From positions 3,062,501 to 3,126,500 of the forward strand of contig NZ_AP027142.1 of assembly GCF_027925385.1 (NCBI RefSeq): a stretch of DNA of 64,000 nt, in the 5' to 3' direction. The position numbers were made by a program, and so were the translations under genes. A model generated the notes under the pieces. The model was not told where the DNA came from. It was given only the letters and a program-made list of their open reading frames with translations, and did no database searches. Shown here piece after piece: positions 45,510 to 54,401 of the stretch; within the stretch, counting starts at the first letter, position 1; every line of letters begins with the position of its first letter. Origin of the DNA: Methylocystis iwaonis (GTDB lineage: Bacteria; Pseudomonadota; Alphaproteobacteria; Rhizobiales; Beijerinckiaceae).

Positions 45510-46502
45510 TCACTTCCCCGCCTCCACCGCTTCCGCCAACGGCGTCACTGAAACCGGCATCCCCAATGGCAGCTCCCGCGCCTTCCCTTCGAGCCGCGCC
45601 TCCACTTTGAAAACGAGTTTCGCCCGCTCGACGTCGCTGAAAATCACCGGCGGCGTGTATTCCTGCCGGCTCGCGACGAAAGAAATGCGTCCGTAGAGAT
45701 CGTCCGGACAGCCGTCGCATTGCACCCGCGCGCGCCCCCCAAGCCGGACGCCGGCGAGGCGCGGCTCCGGCACGTAGAACCGCACCTTGCGATTTTCCGG
45801 CGGCAGCAGCGCCACCACGGGTTGGCCGGCGTTCACCACTTCGCCGGGGCGAAAAAACACATCCTGCACCACCCCGCCGGCCGGCGCGACGACATTCTGG
45901 CGGCCGATGCGAATGTCGATCGCCTGCAATTGCGCATGCGCCTGATTGAGCGACGCCTGCGCCGCCTCGATTTCCTGCGTGCGGCCCGGAATGCGCGCCG
46001 CCTCCACCTGCCGCCGCGCCTCCTTCACGCTGGCCTCGTCGCGCCTCAGCGCCATTTCGGCGCGGTCGAGTGTGGACTTCGGAATGTCGCCGGTGGCGAA
46101 AAGCTTGCGCTGGCGATCGTAATCATTGCGCGACAAGGTGAGCGACGCCTCGGCGCGCTCCAGCGCGGCTTGCAGCACCGCGATCTGCTGCGGGCGGTTG
46201 ATGGCCGCCTGGAGGTTCTGCACCTGCGCCTCGAGCTGGCCGATGCGCGCGACGGCCTCGGCGCGGCTGCGATCGAGAAGCGTCGTCGACATGTTGAAAA
46301 GCCGATCGCCGGGCTTCACCACGGAGCCTGCCGCAACGAAGAGCTGCGCCAGCCGCTCGCCTTCGTTGGGGCCGATGTAGAGGGTCTCGCCTTCGACATA
46401 CCCAAGGAAGGCGGTCTGCCGCGACGCATTGTTGCGCGTGAGGCCCCACCAAAGACCGGCGGCAAGGATAAGAATGACGAGGAGAAGGCCGAGCCGCTTC
46501 AT
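45510..46502 (-). CDS. HlyD-family periplasmic adaptor (YbhG-like)
   Basis: 330 residues from the ATG at 46502. N-terminal membrane anchor (LGLLLVILILAAGLWWGL), then a split biotinyl-lipoyl domain (GYVEGETLYIGPNEGERLAQ ... NVVAPAGGVVQDVFFRPGEV) around a long helical hairpin (residues about 80-200), and a beta-barrel part. Membrane-fusion protein of the tripartite efflux system with the ABC ATPase and permease downstream. Confidence 0.9.
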   Translation of the reverse strand: MKRLGLLLVILILAAGLWWGLTRNNASRQTAFLGYVEGETLYIGPNEGERLAQLFVAAGSVVKPGDRLFNMSTTLLDRSRAEAVARIGQLEAQVQNLQAAINRPQQIAVLQAALERAEASLTLSRNDYDRQRKLFATGDIPKSTLDRAEMALRRDEASVKEARRQVEAARIPGRTQEIEAAQASLNQAHAQLQAIDIRIGRQNVVAPAGGVVQDVFFRPGEVVNAGQPVVALLPPENRKVRFYVPEPRLAGVRLGGRARVQCDGCPDDLYGRISFVASRQEYTPPVIFSDVERAKLVFKVEARLEGKARELPLGMPVSVTPLAEAVEAGK

Positions 46503-46736
46503 GCGCCCGCGCTTTCGTGCGGACCCGGCAACCAGATCGCCTCTTCCAGATTGTGCAATGCAGTCGCCGCGATAAACAACCAGACTGCGGCAGGCCAGGA
46601 GAGGCAAGAAAACATCGGTTGATCGCCTCCAAGCCGCCCAATCCGCCGACTCCAGGGCCTAGTTTTGGCGCGCCGCGAAGAAAAAGGCTAGAGTGCCGCC
46701 GACGCTGCGCGAAAAGGACGCGAAAAGGGATCGGAA

Positions 46737-48416
46737 ATGTCTGAAGAGATTACGGAATTGCCCGAGCGCGAGGGCATGGACTACGATGTCGCGATCGTCG
46801 GCGCGGGACCGGCCGGCCTCGCCGCCGCGATTCGACTCAAGCAGGTCGCGCCCGATCTTTCCGTCGTCGTCATCGAAAAAGGCTCCGAGCCGGGCGCGCA
46901 TATTCTCTCCGGCGCCGTCATCGATCCCATCGGCCTCGATCGCCTCCTCCCCTCCTGGCGGTCGCACGACGAAGCGCCGTTGAAGACGCAGGTGCACGAC
47001 GACCAGTTCCTGCTGCTTTCCGAAAAGGGCGGCTTCCGCATCCCCAATATCTTGATGCCGAAGCTGATGAATAACCATGGCAATTTCATCGGCTCGCTCG
47101 GCAATGTCGTGCGCTTCCTGGCCTCGGAGGCCGAGGCGCTGGGCGTAGAAATTTACCCGGGCTTCGCCGGCGCCGAGATTCTCTACGGCGACAAGGGCGA
47201 GGTGCTCGGCGTCGCCACGGGCGACATGGGCGTCGACCGCGACGGCACGCCAAAGGACAGTTTTACCCGCGGCATGGAGCTGCGCGCCAAATATACGCTC
47301 TTCGCGGAAGGCGCGCGCGGCTCTCTGTCGAAACAAGTGCTCGCCAAATATGATCTCTGCAAGAACAGCGACGTGCAGAAATTTGGCATCGGCTTCAAGG
47401 AGCTGTGGCGCATCCCCAAGGAGAAGCACCACCCCGGCCGCGTGCAGCATTCCTTCGGCTGGCCTCTGCAGTCCGACACGGGCGGCGGCTCCTTCCTCTA
47501 TCATTTCGAGGATGGGCTGGTGTCGGTCGGCTTCGTCGTGCACTTGAACTATTCGAACCCGACGCTCTCGCCCTTCGACGAATTCCAGCGCTTCAAATGC
47601 CATCCGATGGTCGCGCCGACGCTGGAAGGCGGCGAGCGTCTCGCCTATGGCGCGCGCGCACTCACCGAAGGCGGCTGGCAGAGCGTGCCCAAGCTGGTTT
47701 TCCCCGGCGGCGCGCTGATCGGCTGCGCGGCAGGCTTCATGAATGTGCCGCGCATCAAGGGCTCTCACAACGCCATTCTCTCTGGCATGCTCGCGGCCGA
47801 GCATGTGGCGGCGGCGATCGCGGAAGGCCGCGCGCATGACGAGGTGAGCGCTTACGACGCCGCCTGGCGCGCGTCGGACATCGGCCGTGACCTGAAGCCG
47901 GTACGCAATGTGAAGCCTATCTGGTCCAAGCTCGGCACCTATCTCGGCGCGCCGCTCTTTGGCCTCGACATGTGGACGAATGAGCTCTTCGGCTTCTCGT
48001 TCTTCGGCACGGTTAAGCACGGCAAGCCGGACCATGCCTGTCTGAAGCCGCTCTCGGAAGTCACGCCGCTCGTCTATCAAAAGCTCACGCAGAAGCCGGC
48101 TTTCGACAAGCTCTCCTCGGTCTTCGTCTCGAACACGAACCACGAGGAAGACCAGCCGGTGCATCTGAAGCTGGCCGATCCGTCGATTCCGATCGAGCAA
48201 AATCTGCCGATCTATGGCGAGCCGGCGCGGCTCTACTGCCCGGCGGGCGTCTATGAAGTCGTCTATGGCGACGAGGAGGCGAAGGCCGATCCGCGCTTCG
48301 TGATCAACGCGCAAAACTGCGTGCACTGCAAAACCTGCGACATCAAGGACCCTGCGCAGAACATCACCTGGGTTCCGCCGGAAGGCGGCGGCGGGCCAAA
48401 CTATCCGAATATGTGA
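46737..48416 (+). CDS. Electron transfer flavoprotein-ubiquinone oxidoreductase
   Basis: Passes electrons from electron-transfer flavoprotein to ubiquinone, linking fatty-acid and amino-acid oxidation to the respiratory chain; a peripheral inner-membrane flavo-iron-sulfur enzyme. 559 residues: FAD site DVAIVGAGPAGLAAAIRL near the start, quinone-binding middle (KFGIGFKELWRIPKEKHHPG, GALIGCAAGFMNVPRIKGSH), and C-terminal 4Fe-4S cysteines (LYCPAGVYE, NCVHCKTCDIKDP). No ETF genes are adjacent. Confidence 0.97.
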   Translation: MSEEITELPEREGMDYDVAIVGAGPAGLAAAIRLKQVAPDLSVVVIEKGSEPGAHILSGAVIDPIGLDRLLPSWRSHDEAPLKTQVHDDQFLLLSEKGGFRIPNILMPKLMNNHGNFIGSLGNVVRFLASEAEALGVEIYPGFAGAEILYGDKGEVLGVATGDMGVDRDGTPKDSFTRGMELRAKYTLFAEGARGSLSKQVLAKYDLCKNSDVQKFGIGFKELWRIPKEKHHPGRVQHSFGWPLQSDTGGGSFLYHFEDGLVSVGFVVHLNYSNPTLSPFDEFQRFKCHPMVAPTLEGGERLAYGARALTEGGWQSVPKLVFPGGALIGCAAGFMNVPRIKGSHNAILSGMLAAEHVAAAIAEGRAHDEVSAYDAAWRASDIGRDLKPVRNVKPIWSKLGTYLGAPLFGLDMWTNELFGFSFFGTVKHGKPDHACLKPLSEVTPLVYQKLTQKPAFDKLSSVFVSNTNHEEDQPVHLKLADPSIPIEQNLPIYGEPARLYCPAGVYEVVYGDEEAKADPRFVINAQNCVHCKTCDIKDPAQNITWVPPEGGGGPNYPNM

Positions 48417-48432
48417 GGCCGCTCGGACGGCT

Positions 48433-48540
48433 TGTCATTCCCGGCGGGCTGAAAAGCCCGACCGGGAATCCAGAGCCTCAATAGCGCTGATGTCGTTCTG
48501 GATTCCCGATCGCTCGCTTCGCGAGCGTCGGGAATGACAG
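48433..48540. repeat. Family B palindromic repeat, copy 4
   Basis: TGTCATTCCCGGCGGGCTG at the left, GCGAGCGTCGGGAATGACA at the right. Directly after the ETF-QO gene. Confidence 0.85.
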
Positions 48541-48628
48541 AGAACCGATCTGTGCTCGACTTCCTCTCCCTTCTCGGCGCCAACCCTGCGCCAATGGCGT
48601 GAGGCGCGCATTTTCTCACTGAGCTCCC

Positions 48629-49423
48629 ATGTTCTTCATCTTTTCCAAGATTTTCGAGTTTCTCGCGACGCCGACGCATTTCGCGCTGTTTATCGGCGCT
48701 CTCGGCGTCGCGCTTTCGTTCACCCGCCTCAAAAGGACAGGTTGCGCGCTCCCCGGCGGCGCGATCGCCCTTCTGCTCGTCATGGGCTTTTCGCCGCTCG
48801 CCGGTCTCGTCGCGATCCCGCTCGAAGCGCGTTTTCCGCCGCCGCCCGATGACATGCCGGCGCCGGATGGGATTATCGTGCTCGGCGGCTCTGTCGACGA
48901 AAATCTGAGCGGCATGCGCAACCGTGTCACCCTCGCCGAGGCGGCGGAGCGCCTCACCGCGCCAATCGCCTTGAAGCGGCAGTATCCGACGGCGCGCCTC
49001 GTCTTCACAGGCGGCACCTCGGCCTTGCGCGGGTCGGCCTATACGGAAGCGGGGACGGTGCAGCGCTTCTGGCGGGAGGTCGGCCTCGACCAGGGCGACG
49101 TGCTTTACGAAGACAAATCCCGGAACACATTCGAGAACGCCGCCTTCACGCGCGACCTCGTGCAGCCCAAGCCCGGCGAACGCTGGCTGCTTGTCACTTC
49201 GGCGATGCATATGCCGCGCTCGGTCGGCATATTCCGCAAGGCCGGCTTTCCCGTAATCGCCTATCCCGTCGATTACCGCACGGCCGGCGACATGAGCGGC
49301 TGGAGCGTGCCGCGCCACGCGTCGCGAAGCTTCGGGCTCCTCGAATTCGCGGCGCATGAATGGGTGGGCCTCGCCGCCTATTGGCTGACGGGAAAGACCG
49401 ACGCGCTCTTTCCGGCGCCCTAA
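48629..49423 (+). CDS. YdcF/DUF218-family membrane protein
   Basis: 264 residues with two N-terminal membrane helices (residues about 10-30 and 38-60), then the DUF218 domain: GIIVLGGSVDE, ARLVFTGGTSA, EDKSRNTFENA and LVTSAMHMPRSVGIFRKAGF. This fold occurs in ElyC/SanA-type envelope proteins involved in peptidoglycan or lipid-carrier metabolism. It is monocistronic and convergent with the next gene. Confidence 0.9.
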   Translation: MFFIFSKIFEFLATPTHFALFIGALGVALSFTRLKRTGCALPGGAIALLLVMGFSPLAGLVAIPLEARFPPPPDDMPAPDGIIVLGGSVDENLSGMRNRVTLAEAAERLTAPIALKRQYPTARLVFTGGTSALRGSAYTEAGTVQRFWREVGLDQGDVLYEDKSRNTFENAAFTRDLVQPKPGERWLLVTSAMHMPRSVGIFRKAGFPVIAYPVDYRTAGDMSGWSVPRHASRSFGLLEFAAHEWVGLAAYWLTGKTDALFPAP

Positions 49424-49438
49424 AAAATTGCAGAGCGC

Positions 49439-50212
49439 TTATTCGGCGCGCCGCCGCCCGCGCGTGGTTGTCGTCGGCTCCATGCTGCGCCCGCCGGAGC
49501 CGCCCGGCCAGCTACCGTGCTTCATTTCGAGAAACAAAGCGATCGCTTGGGCGCGGTTACGCACGTCGAGCTTCTCGAAAAGATTGCGCAGATGGAATTT
49601 GATCGTGTTGATCGAAACGCCGAAATCCTTGGCGAGCTGGCTGTTGGTGTGGCCCGACCCCAGCGCCGACAAGAGGCTTCTCTCGCGCAGCGTGAGATTC
49701 TCCAAAGGATCGCTGCGCATCTTGCGGATGTCGACGAAGGGGAAGACCATATCGCCCGCCGCCACCGCCGCCAGCACGTCGAGAAGCCGTTCCGGCGGGG
49801 CGCGCTTGGAGACGAAGCCCGCGCCCCCGAGCTGCAATGTCTCGGCAGGCGCCGCGGGATCGTTGGTGCCGCTATAGACCACGATCTTGGGCGCCGAGAC
49901 CTGGCGCGAGAGGGCGCGTAAAACATCGCGCGCATGCAGCGTGGGCAATTGCCAGCCGATGACGGCGATCGCGAATTTCTGCTGTCGGGCGGCCTCGAGA
50001 AACTCTTCGCCATCCGTCACTTTGAGGACGAGGTTGAAACGCTTGTCGTCGGACAGGAGCTTGTCGAGGCCGGCAAGAATCAGCGGGCTCTTGTCGGCGA
50101 TGGCGACATCGATGCTGGCGGCCTGCTGCGAGGGCGCGCCGTCGTCACCTTCTGGGCGCGGAGCGGTCTTCGCGAGATCCGCACTTTCCCCGCTCGCCCG
50201 GATATTGTCCAT
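49439..50212 (-). CDS. LuxR/NarL-type regulator with degenerate receiver
   Basis: 257 residues from the ATG at 50212 (ribosome site GGAGGGG). The N-terminal receiver-like domain reads IDVAIADKSPLILAG and then AIAVIGWQLPTLHARDVLRA: glycine stands where the phosphoacceptor aspartate should be, and only one acidic residue remains near the start. The C-terminal LuxR helix-turn-helix is intact (LTLRERSLLSALGSGHTNSQ, FGVSINTIKFHLRNLFEKLD). It therefore probably acts without phosphorylation. Target genes unknown. Confidence 0.85.
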   Translation of the reverse strand: MDNIRASGESADLAKTAPRPEGDDGAPSQQAASIDVAIADKSPLILAGLDKLLSDDKRFNLVLKVTDGEEFLEAARQQKFAIAVIGWQLPTLHARDVLRALSRQVSAPKIVVYSGTNDPAAPAETLQLGGAGFVSKRAPPERLLDVLAAVAAGDMVFPFVDIRKMRSDPLENLTLRERSLLSALGSGHTNSQLAKDFGVSINTIKFHLRNLFEKLDVRNRAQAIALFLEMKHGSWPGGSGGRSMEPTTTTRGRRRAE

Positions 50213-50460
50213 CCGCCCCTCCCAGCCCTGATCGAAAAGGTAGGCGCTCCCATTTCTTCCACTTTCGCATGGCGGGCCACGAGAACGGAAAAAACGCCTC
50301 ATATGCATCGCGACAGCCATTGATCTGGTTGACCGTCCTCGAAGCGACGCCGATTTGATACCTGCCCATTCGAGTTGGGAAGCGGGCCCAGAATACTCAT
50401 GGCGCGGCAAGACGCAAGCGGTTCTCACGCGGGCGACGAACGCCGAATGGACAACCGCAA

Positions 50461-50506
50461 AAAATTAAGGCGCGCCGCATCGGCAAGTGCCGACGCGTCG
50501 CGCCTG
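50461..50506 (-). terminator. Rho-independent terminator of the 37-residue gene
   Basis: Outer stem AGGCGCG/CGCGCCT and inner CGGCA/TGCCG; on the minus strand it is followed by TTAATTTTTTG. It lies 26 bp after the miniprotein stop. Confidence 0.85.
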
Positions 50507-50531
50507 AACGTAAGCTGCTAGAAGCGCTGAA

Positions 50532-50645
50532 TTAGTCGGTGAAGACCCAACGCGCAGCGAAGTAAGCAGCCGCGCCGATCACGATGATCGCGATCATGCC
50601 GACGGGGGTCGCCGCATAGCTGGTGAGTTCGAGAATAGCGCCCAT
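50532..50645 (-). CDS. 37-residue single-helix membrane protein
   Basis: ATG at 50645 with AGGAGGAGATA before it; stop at 50532. The protein begins MGAILELTSYAATPVGMIAI and continues IVIGAAAYFAARWVFTD: one membrane helix with short polar ends. A strong ribosome site, GC-biased third positions and a dedicated terminator support a real gene. No family recognised; the transcript is isolated between two regulatory regions. Confidence 0.72.
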   Translation of the reverse strand: MGAILELTSYAATPVGMIAIIVIGAAAYFAARWVFTD

Positions 50646-51050
50646 TATCTCCTCCTTCTGTCACACTTAACTGTCGGTTCTAACCATTAGCCGACATGCT
50701 GCCATCTGATCCATCGTCGCCGGCGGAATCGTGAGATACCAAGTTTTAGGATCGCATCGCCGACATGTTCCCATCGCGCGTTTAACGCGATCCTCGAAAG
50801 GGCGGGCGCATATCTGTTCTGCCCTGTCCGCGCTCGGTGAGCGTTTGCTTCCACAGCTCATCGACCGTGGTTCCGAAATGCGGTGATGCAACGAACTATT
50901 GTAGTCGCTGATCCTTGTCAAGCGACCTCGTTGTCGGCGCGCAAATGCGCAGGCGCGGGACTGTCATCGCGCGAGACGGCCGTGGAGATTGCGCTTGCCC
51001 GCCCGTATTGCAGACGACTAATGTCCGAATGATTAACAAAGCGAGCGCTC
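50646..51050. promoter_or_regulatory. 405-bp divergent intergenic region
   Basis: Carries the promoters for the 37-residue gene (minus) and the DUF1190-like gene (plus). AT content is higher than in the surrounding genes. An 84-codon open frame on the minus strand lacks a ribosome site and family features. No binding site was recognised. Confidence 0.4.
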
Positions 51051-51449
51051 ATGGCTAACACGCCTTTGAAATTGGTCGTCATCCTCGTTGCGCTGGCCGC
51101 CGCCGGCTTTTCGTTTTTCTATGCGCGGCGCACGGCCCCAGCCTGCACGGAAGACGGGAAATACATGTCCTCGGTGAGCGAATGTCAGGCCTGGGGGTTC
51201 GATTCCGGGCTCTGCAAGCAGGCGGTCGACAAAGCCCACGCCGTCGCTGCGCAGGCGGCTCCGAAAACCGAGACCATGTTCCAGTGCGAGCTGCGTTTCT
51301 CCGATTGCTTCGAAAATCCGGCCGGCGGCTTTACGCCTCGCCCGGCGTTCTGCCTGCGCGCCGACGGGGAGCCGAAGGAAATCCGCTACCTCGAATATGA
51401 GTCCGATCGCCGCAACCGGAAAAAGACCAAGGAAGTGCGTATCGACTAA
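51051..51449 (+). CDS. DUF1190-like envelope protein
   Basis: 132 residues: an N-terminal membrane or signal helix (LKLVVILVALAAAGFSFFYA), then the cysteine-spaced domain SVSECQAWGFDSGLCKQAVD and QCELRFSDCFENPAGGF, like DUF1190 (YgiB) proteins. Probably anchored with the domain in the periplasm. Function unknown. Confidence 0.7.
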   Translation: MANTPLKLVVILVALAAAGFSFFYARRTAPACTEDGKYMSSVSECQAWGFDSGLCKQAVDKAHAVAAQAAPKTETMFQCELRFSDCFENPAGGFTPRPAFCLRADGEPKEIRYLEYESDRRNRKKTKEVRID

Positions 51450-51471
51450 GGAGGCTAAAGCTCCGCTTGGC

Positions 51472-52302
51472 TCATCTGCCCGCGTCGGCCCGCCGCGGCG
51501 CGATTTGGAAATCCGAGGCGTCGATGACGAGCTGGCCCGCGCCGGTGCGCATGTCGATATGGATCGGCACGACGACATGCACGTCCGGCAAGGGCGCGAG
51601 CCACACGTTTATATCCCGGTTCTCAGCCAAATAGCGGGTCGACTTACTATCGGGGCGGTGTCCGGCGATCGGCGTGTAACGCGCCGAGCAAACGGCGACT
51701 GGCCCCGAATAGCCGTGCGTCTGAGCCGTGTGAGCGCCCGCAAAAGAGAGCTGGACGTCGAAACGGGTCACGCCGTCGAACACGGAGATCGTGCGGTTGC
51801 AGGCGGCCGGCCCGATAAGCTCCTGGCTCTGGGGAACGCTCATGATCAGCGCGCTGACGGGATCAACGATGCGTTTCTTGGCGCCGTCGTTGAGCGGAAC
51901 GCGCATCTCCGCGTCCCAAGGCTCCGGCTTCACCTCGACCGCGCGCACGGCGTTGCTGGCAAGCGACATCCGCACCGTGCGCGTCTCGTCGTTGTTCGAG
52001 GTCGTATTGGCGTAGGCCGAAGGCGACGGGCCGGCGGCGGTCAAGCCGCCGCTCGCGGTCGCCGCCCCCTTGGTGTTGTTCACGAGATTGGCGAGTCCCG
52101 AGGTCCGCATGGAAATATCGACGCGGTAGCTTTCCGGCTCGACCACGCCCGAGGCGGAGGCGCTGCCGATCGAGAGCCCCATCAGGCTCAAGGCGTAGTG
52201 CGCCTTGATCGTTTCGGCCGCGACCGGCCCGGCGCCGGCGCAAAGCAGCGCCGCAATCGGCAAAGCCGCGGAGGGCGGGAAAAGCTTCAAGATCCGGCTC
52301 AT
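51472..52302 (-). CDS. DUF3108 periplasmic protein
   Basis: 276 residues from the ATG at 52302. Signal peptide ending AGPVAA, then the DUF3108 pattern: HYALSLMGLSIGSASASGVV, ESYRVDISMRTSGLANLV and, near the end, LAENRDINVWLAPLPDVHVV then VPIHIDMRT. Members are outer-membrane or periplasmic proteins of unknown function, common in Hyphomicrobiales. Confidence 0.85.
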   Translation of the reverse strand: MSRILKLFPPSAALPIAALLCAGAGPVAAETIKAHYALSLMGLSIGSASASGVVEPESYRVDISMRTSGLANLVNNTKGAATASGGLTAAGPSPSAYANTTSNNDETRTVRMSLASNAVRAVEVKPEPWDAEMRVPLNDGAKKRIVDPVSALIMSVPQSQELIGPAACNRTISVFDGVTRFDVQLSFAGAHTAQTHGYSGPVAVCSARYTPIAGHRPDSKSTRYLAENRDINVWLAPLPDVHVVVPIHIDMRTGAGQLVIDASDFQIAPRRADAGR

Positions 52303-52345
52303 GTTGCTCAAGACTGCAGTAGGTGACGCGCCGCGGAACGAAGCC

Positions 52346-52762
52346 TCACGCCGACTCCTGCCAATGCCCGTCCGAATAGATGCGCCAGGCGCGCAGCCCC
52401 GCCTTGGCGACAACCATCCTACCGGCTTTCGCTTCCGAGACGAGATGTCTGAATATGAGAGGATTGCGCCAGGAAAAGGGCTTCTCCGGATCGCAAACGG
52501 CGTGGTACTCGTCGCTGTCCGGATCGTCCATGAGGAGCGTCCCGACCTTGTCGGGCCGCATCGTCGCCGGCAGCCCGCGATCTTCTTTCCATTGGCAGTA
52601 ATAATCCCGGCAAACCTCGGGGCGCGTTGCGTAAACGCCGCAACCTCCCGCGCCGGCGCAATGTTCGCAGAGCTTGCCCGCGGTCTTCTTCATCTCCTCG
52701 ATTTCGAGGACCTTGCAGCAGAAATGGCAGGGGCCGCAGGCCTTGCCGGGGATGTCGAGCAT
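52346..52762 (-). CDS. Cysteine-cluster (YkgJ-like) protein
   Basis: 138 residues from the ATG at 52762. The N-terminal cysteines in ACGPCHFCCKVLEIEE, then KLCEHCAGAGGCGVYATRPE and VCRDYYCQW, match the YkgJ/UPF0153 zinc- or iron-chelating domain. Cytoplasmic, role unknown. Monocistronic, divergent from the sulfurtransferase gene. Confidence 0.83.
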   Translation of the reverse strand: MLDIPGKACGPCHFCCKVLEIEEMKKTAGKLCEHCAGAGGCGVYATRPEVCRDYYCQWKEDRGLPATMRPDKVGTLLMDDPDSDEYHAVCDPEKPFSWRNPLIFRHLVSEAKAGRMVVAKAGLRAWRIYSDGHWQESA

Positions 52763-52915
52763 GATAACCGCGCCAGGGAGACAGTGAGAATCGAATCGGC
52801 TTATTGTCCCCCGGACGGCGCTGGATGCAAGCAGCGCCGGCGCCGAAGGGGCGCCGTCACGAGCGCGCTGGCCCTCGCCGCGCGCCAAAGCCACTTGAAG
52901 AGGGAAGAACAAAGC

Positions 52916-53776
52916 ATGGCGCCTGACATCAACCCCTCGACGCTTTTCGTTCCGCCGCAGTGGCTTGCCGAGAATCTCGCGTCGCCTGACATCGTCGTTT
53001 TCGACGCGTCCTGGCATATGCCGGCGGCGAACCGCGATCCGCGGGCCGAATATTTGGCGGGGCATATCCCGGGCGCCGTCTTCTTCGACATAGACGCGAT
53101 CGCCGATCACTCGACCGGCCTGCCGCATATGCTCCCCTCGCCCGAGGTCTTCGCCGCCGAGATGCGCCGGCTGGGCTTTGGAGACGGCATGCGCGCGGTC
53201 ATCTACGACAGCGTCGGCCTCTTCTCGGCCCCGCGCCTCTGGTGGACGATGAAGGTCTTCGGCGTGAAAAAGGTCTCGATCCTTTCCGGGGGCCTTCCGG
53301 CGTGGAAGGCGGAGGGCCGGCCGCTCGAGACGGGCGATGTCACCCGCGAACCGCGCGACTTTACGCCCGCATTCAATCCGGAACTCGTCGCAGATTGGAA
53401 ACAGCTAGATACGTCGCTTTCGAGCGGCGACGCTCAGGTCGTCGACGCACGCGCCGCTGAGCGCTTCATGGGCCGCGCCCCCGAGCCGCGTGCGGGGCTG
53501 CGCGCCGGCCATATGCCCGGCGCTCACAATCTGCCCTTTGGCGAGGTGATCGAGGGCGGAAAGATGAAAGACAAAGCGGGATTGGAAGCCGCTTTCGCAG
53601 CGGCGGGCCTCGATCCTGCAAAGCGGACGATAGCAAGCTGCGGATCGGGGATGACCGCCTGCATCCTCAGCCTTGCCCTCGCCGCCGCTGGCCGGCCGAT
53701 GGCGACAGTCTATGACGGCTCATGGTCGGAGTGGGGCGCCCGCGCCGATCTGCCGGTTGTTTCCTATTCAGACTAG
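52916..53776 (+). CDS. sseA: 3-mercaptopyruvate sulfurtransferase
   Basis: 286 residues with two rhodanese domains; only the second is catalytic, with the active-site loop SCGSGMTACILSL, whose CGSGxTA form is diagnostic of mercaptopyruvate rather than thiosulfate sulfurtransferase. The first domain shows FDASWHMPAANRDPRAEYLA and HIPGAVFFDID. ATG at 52916 after GAGGGAAGAAC. Confidence 0.94.
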   Translation: MAPDINPSTLFVPPQWLAENLASPDIVVFDASWHMPAANRDPRAEYLAGHIPGAVFFDIDAIADHSTGLPHMLPSPEVFAAEMRRLGFGDGMRAVIYDSVGLFSAPRLWWTMKVFGVKKVSILSGGLPAWKAEGRPLETGDVTREPRDFTPAFNPELVADWKQLDTSLSSGDAQVVDARAAERFMGRAPEPRAGLRAGHMPGAHNLPFGEVIEGGKMKDKAGLEAAFAAAGLDPAKRTIASCGSGMTACILSLALAAAGRPMATVYDGSWSEWGARADLPVVSYSD

Positions 53777-53820
53777 CGCTGATGAATCGAGCAAATTTAG
53801 CTCATAACTTAATCATATAG

Positions 53821-54303
<483 letters not shown>

Positions 54304-54401
54304 CCTTCGGGGCTATCGTGAGCTTCCTAGAAAGACTGTTTCGCCGTTCCGCTGCGCCGCAAACGCATGCAACTAAACCCAAGGAAGAGGCAAGGATCGA
54401 C

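Noticed and set aside
50667..50921. 84-codon minus-strand frame
   Set aside because: No ribosome site, mixed composition, lies in a divergent promoter region.
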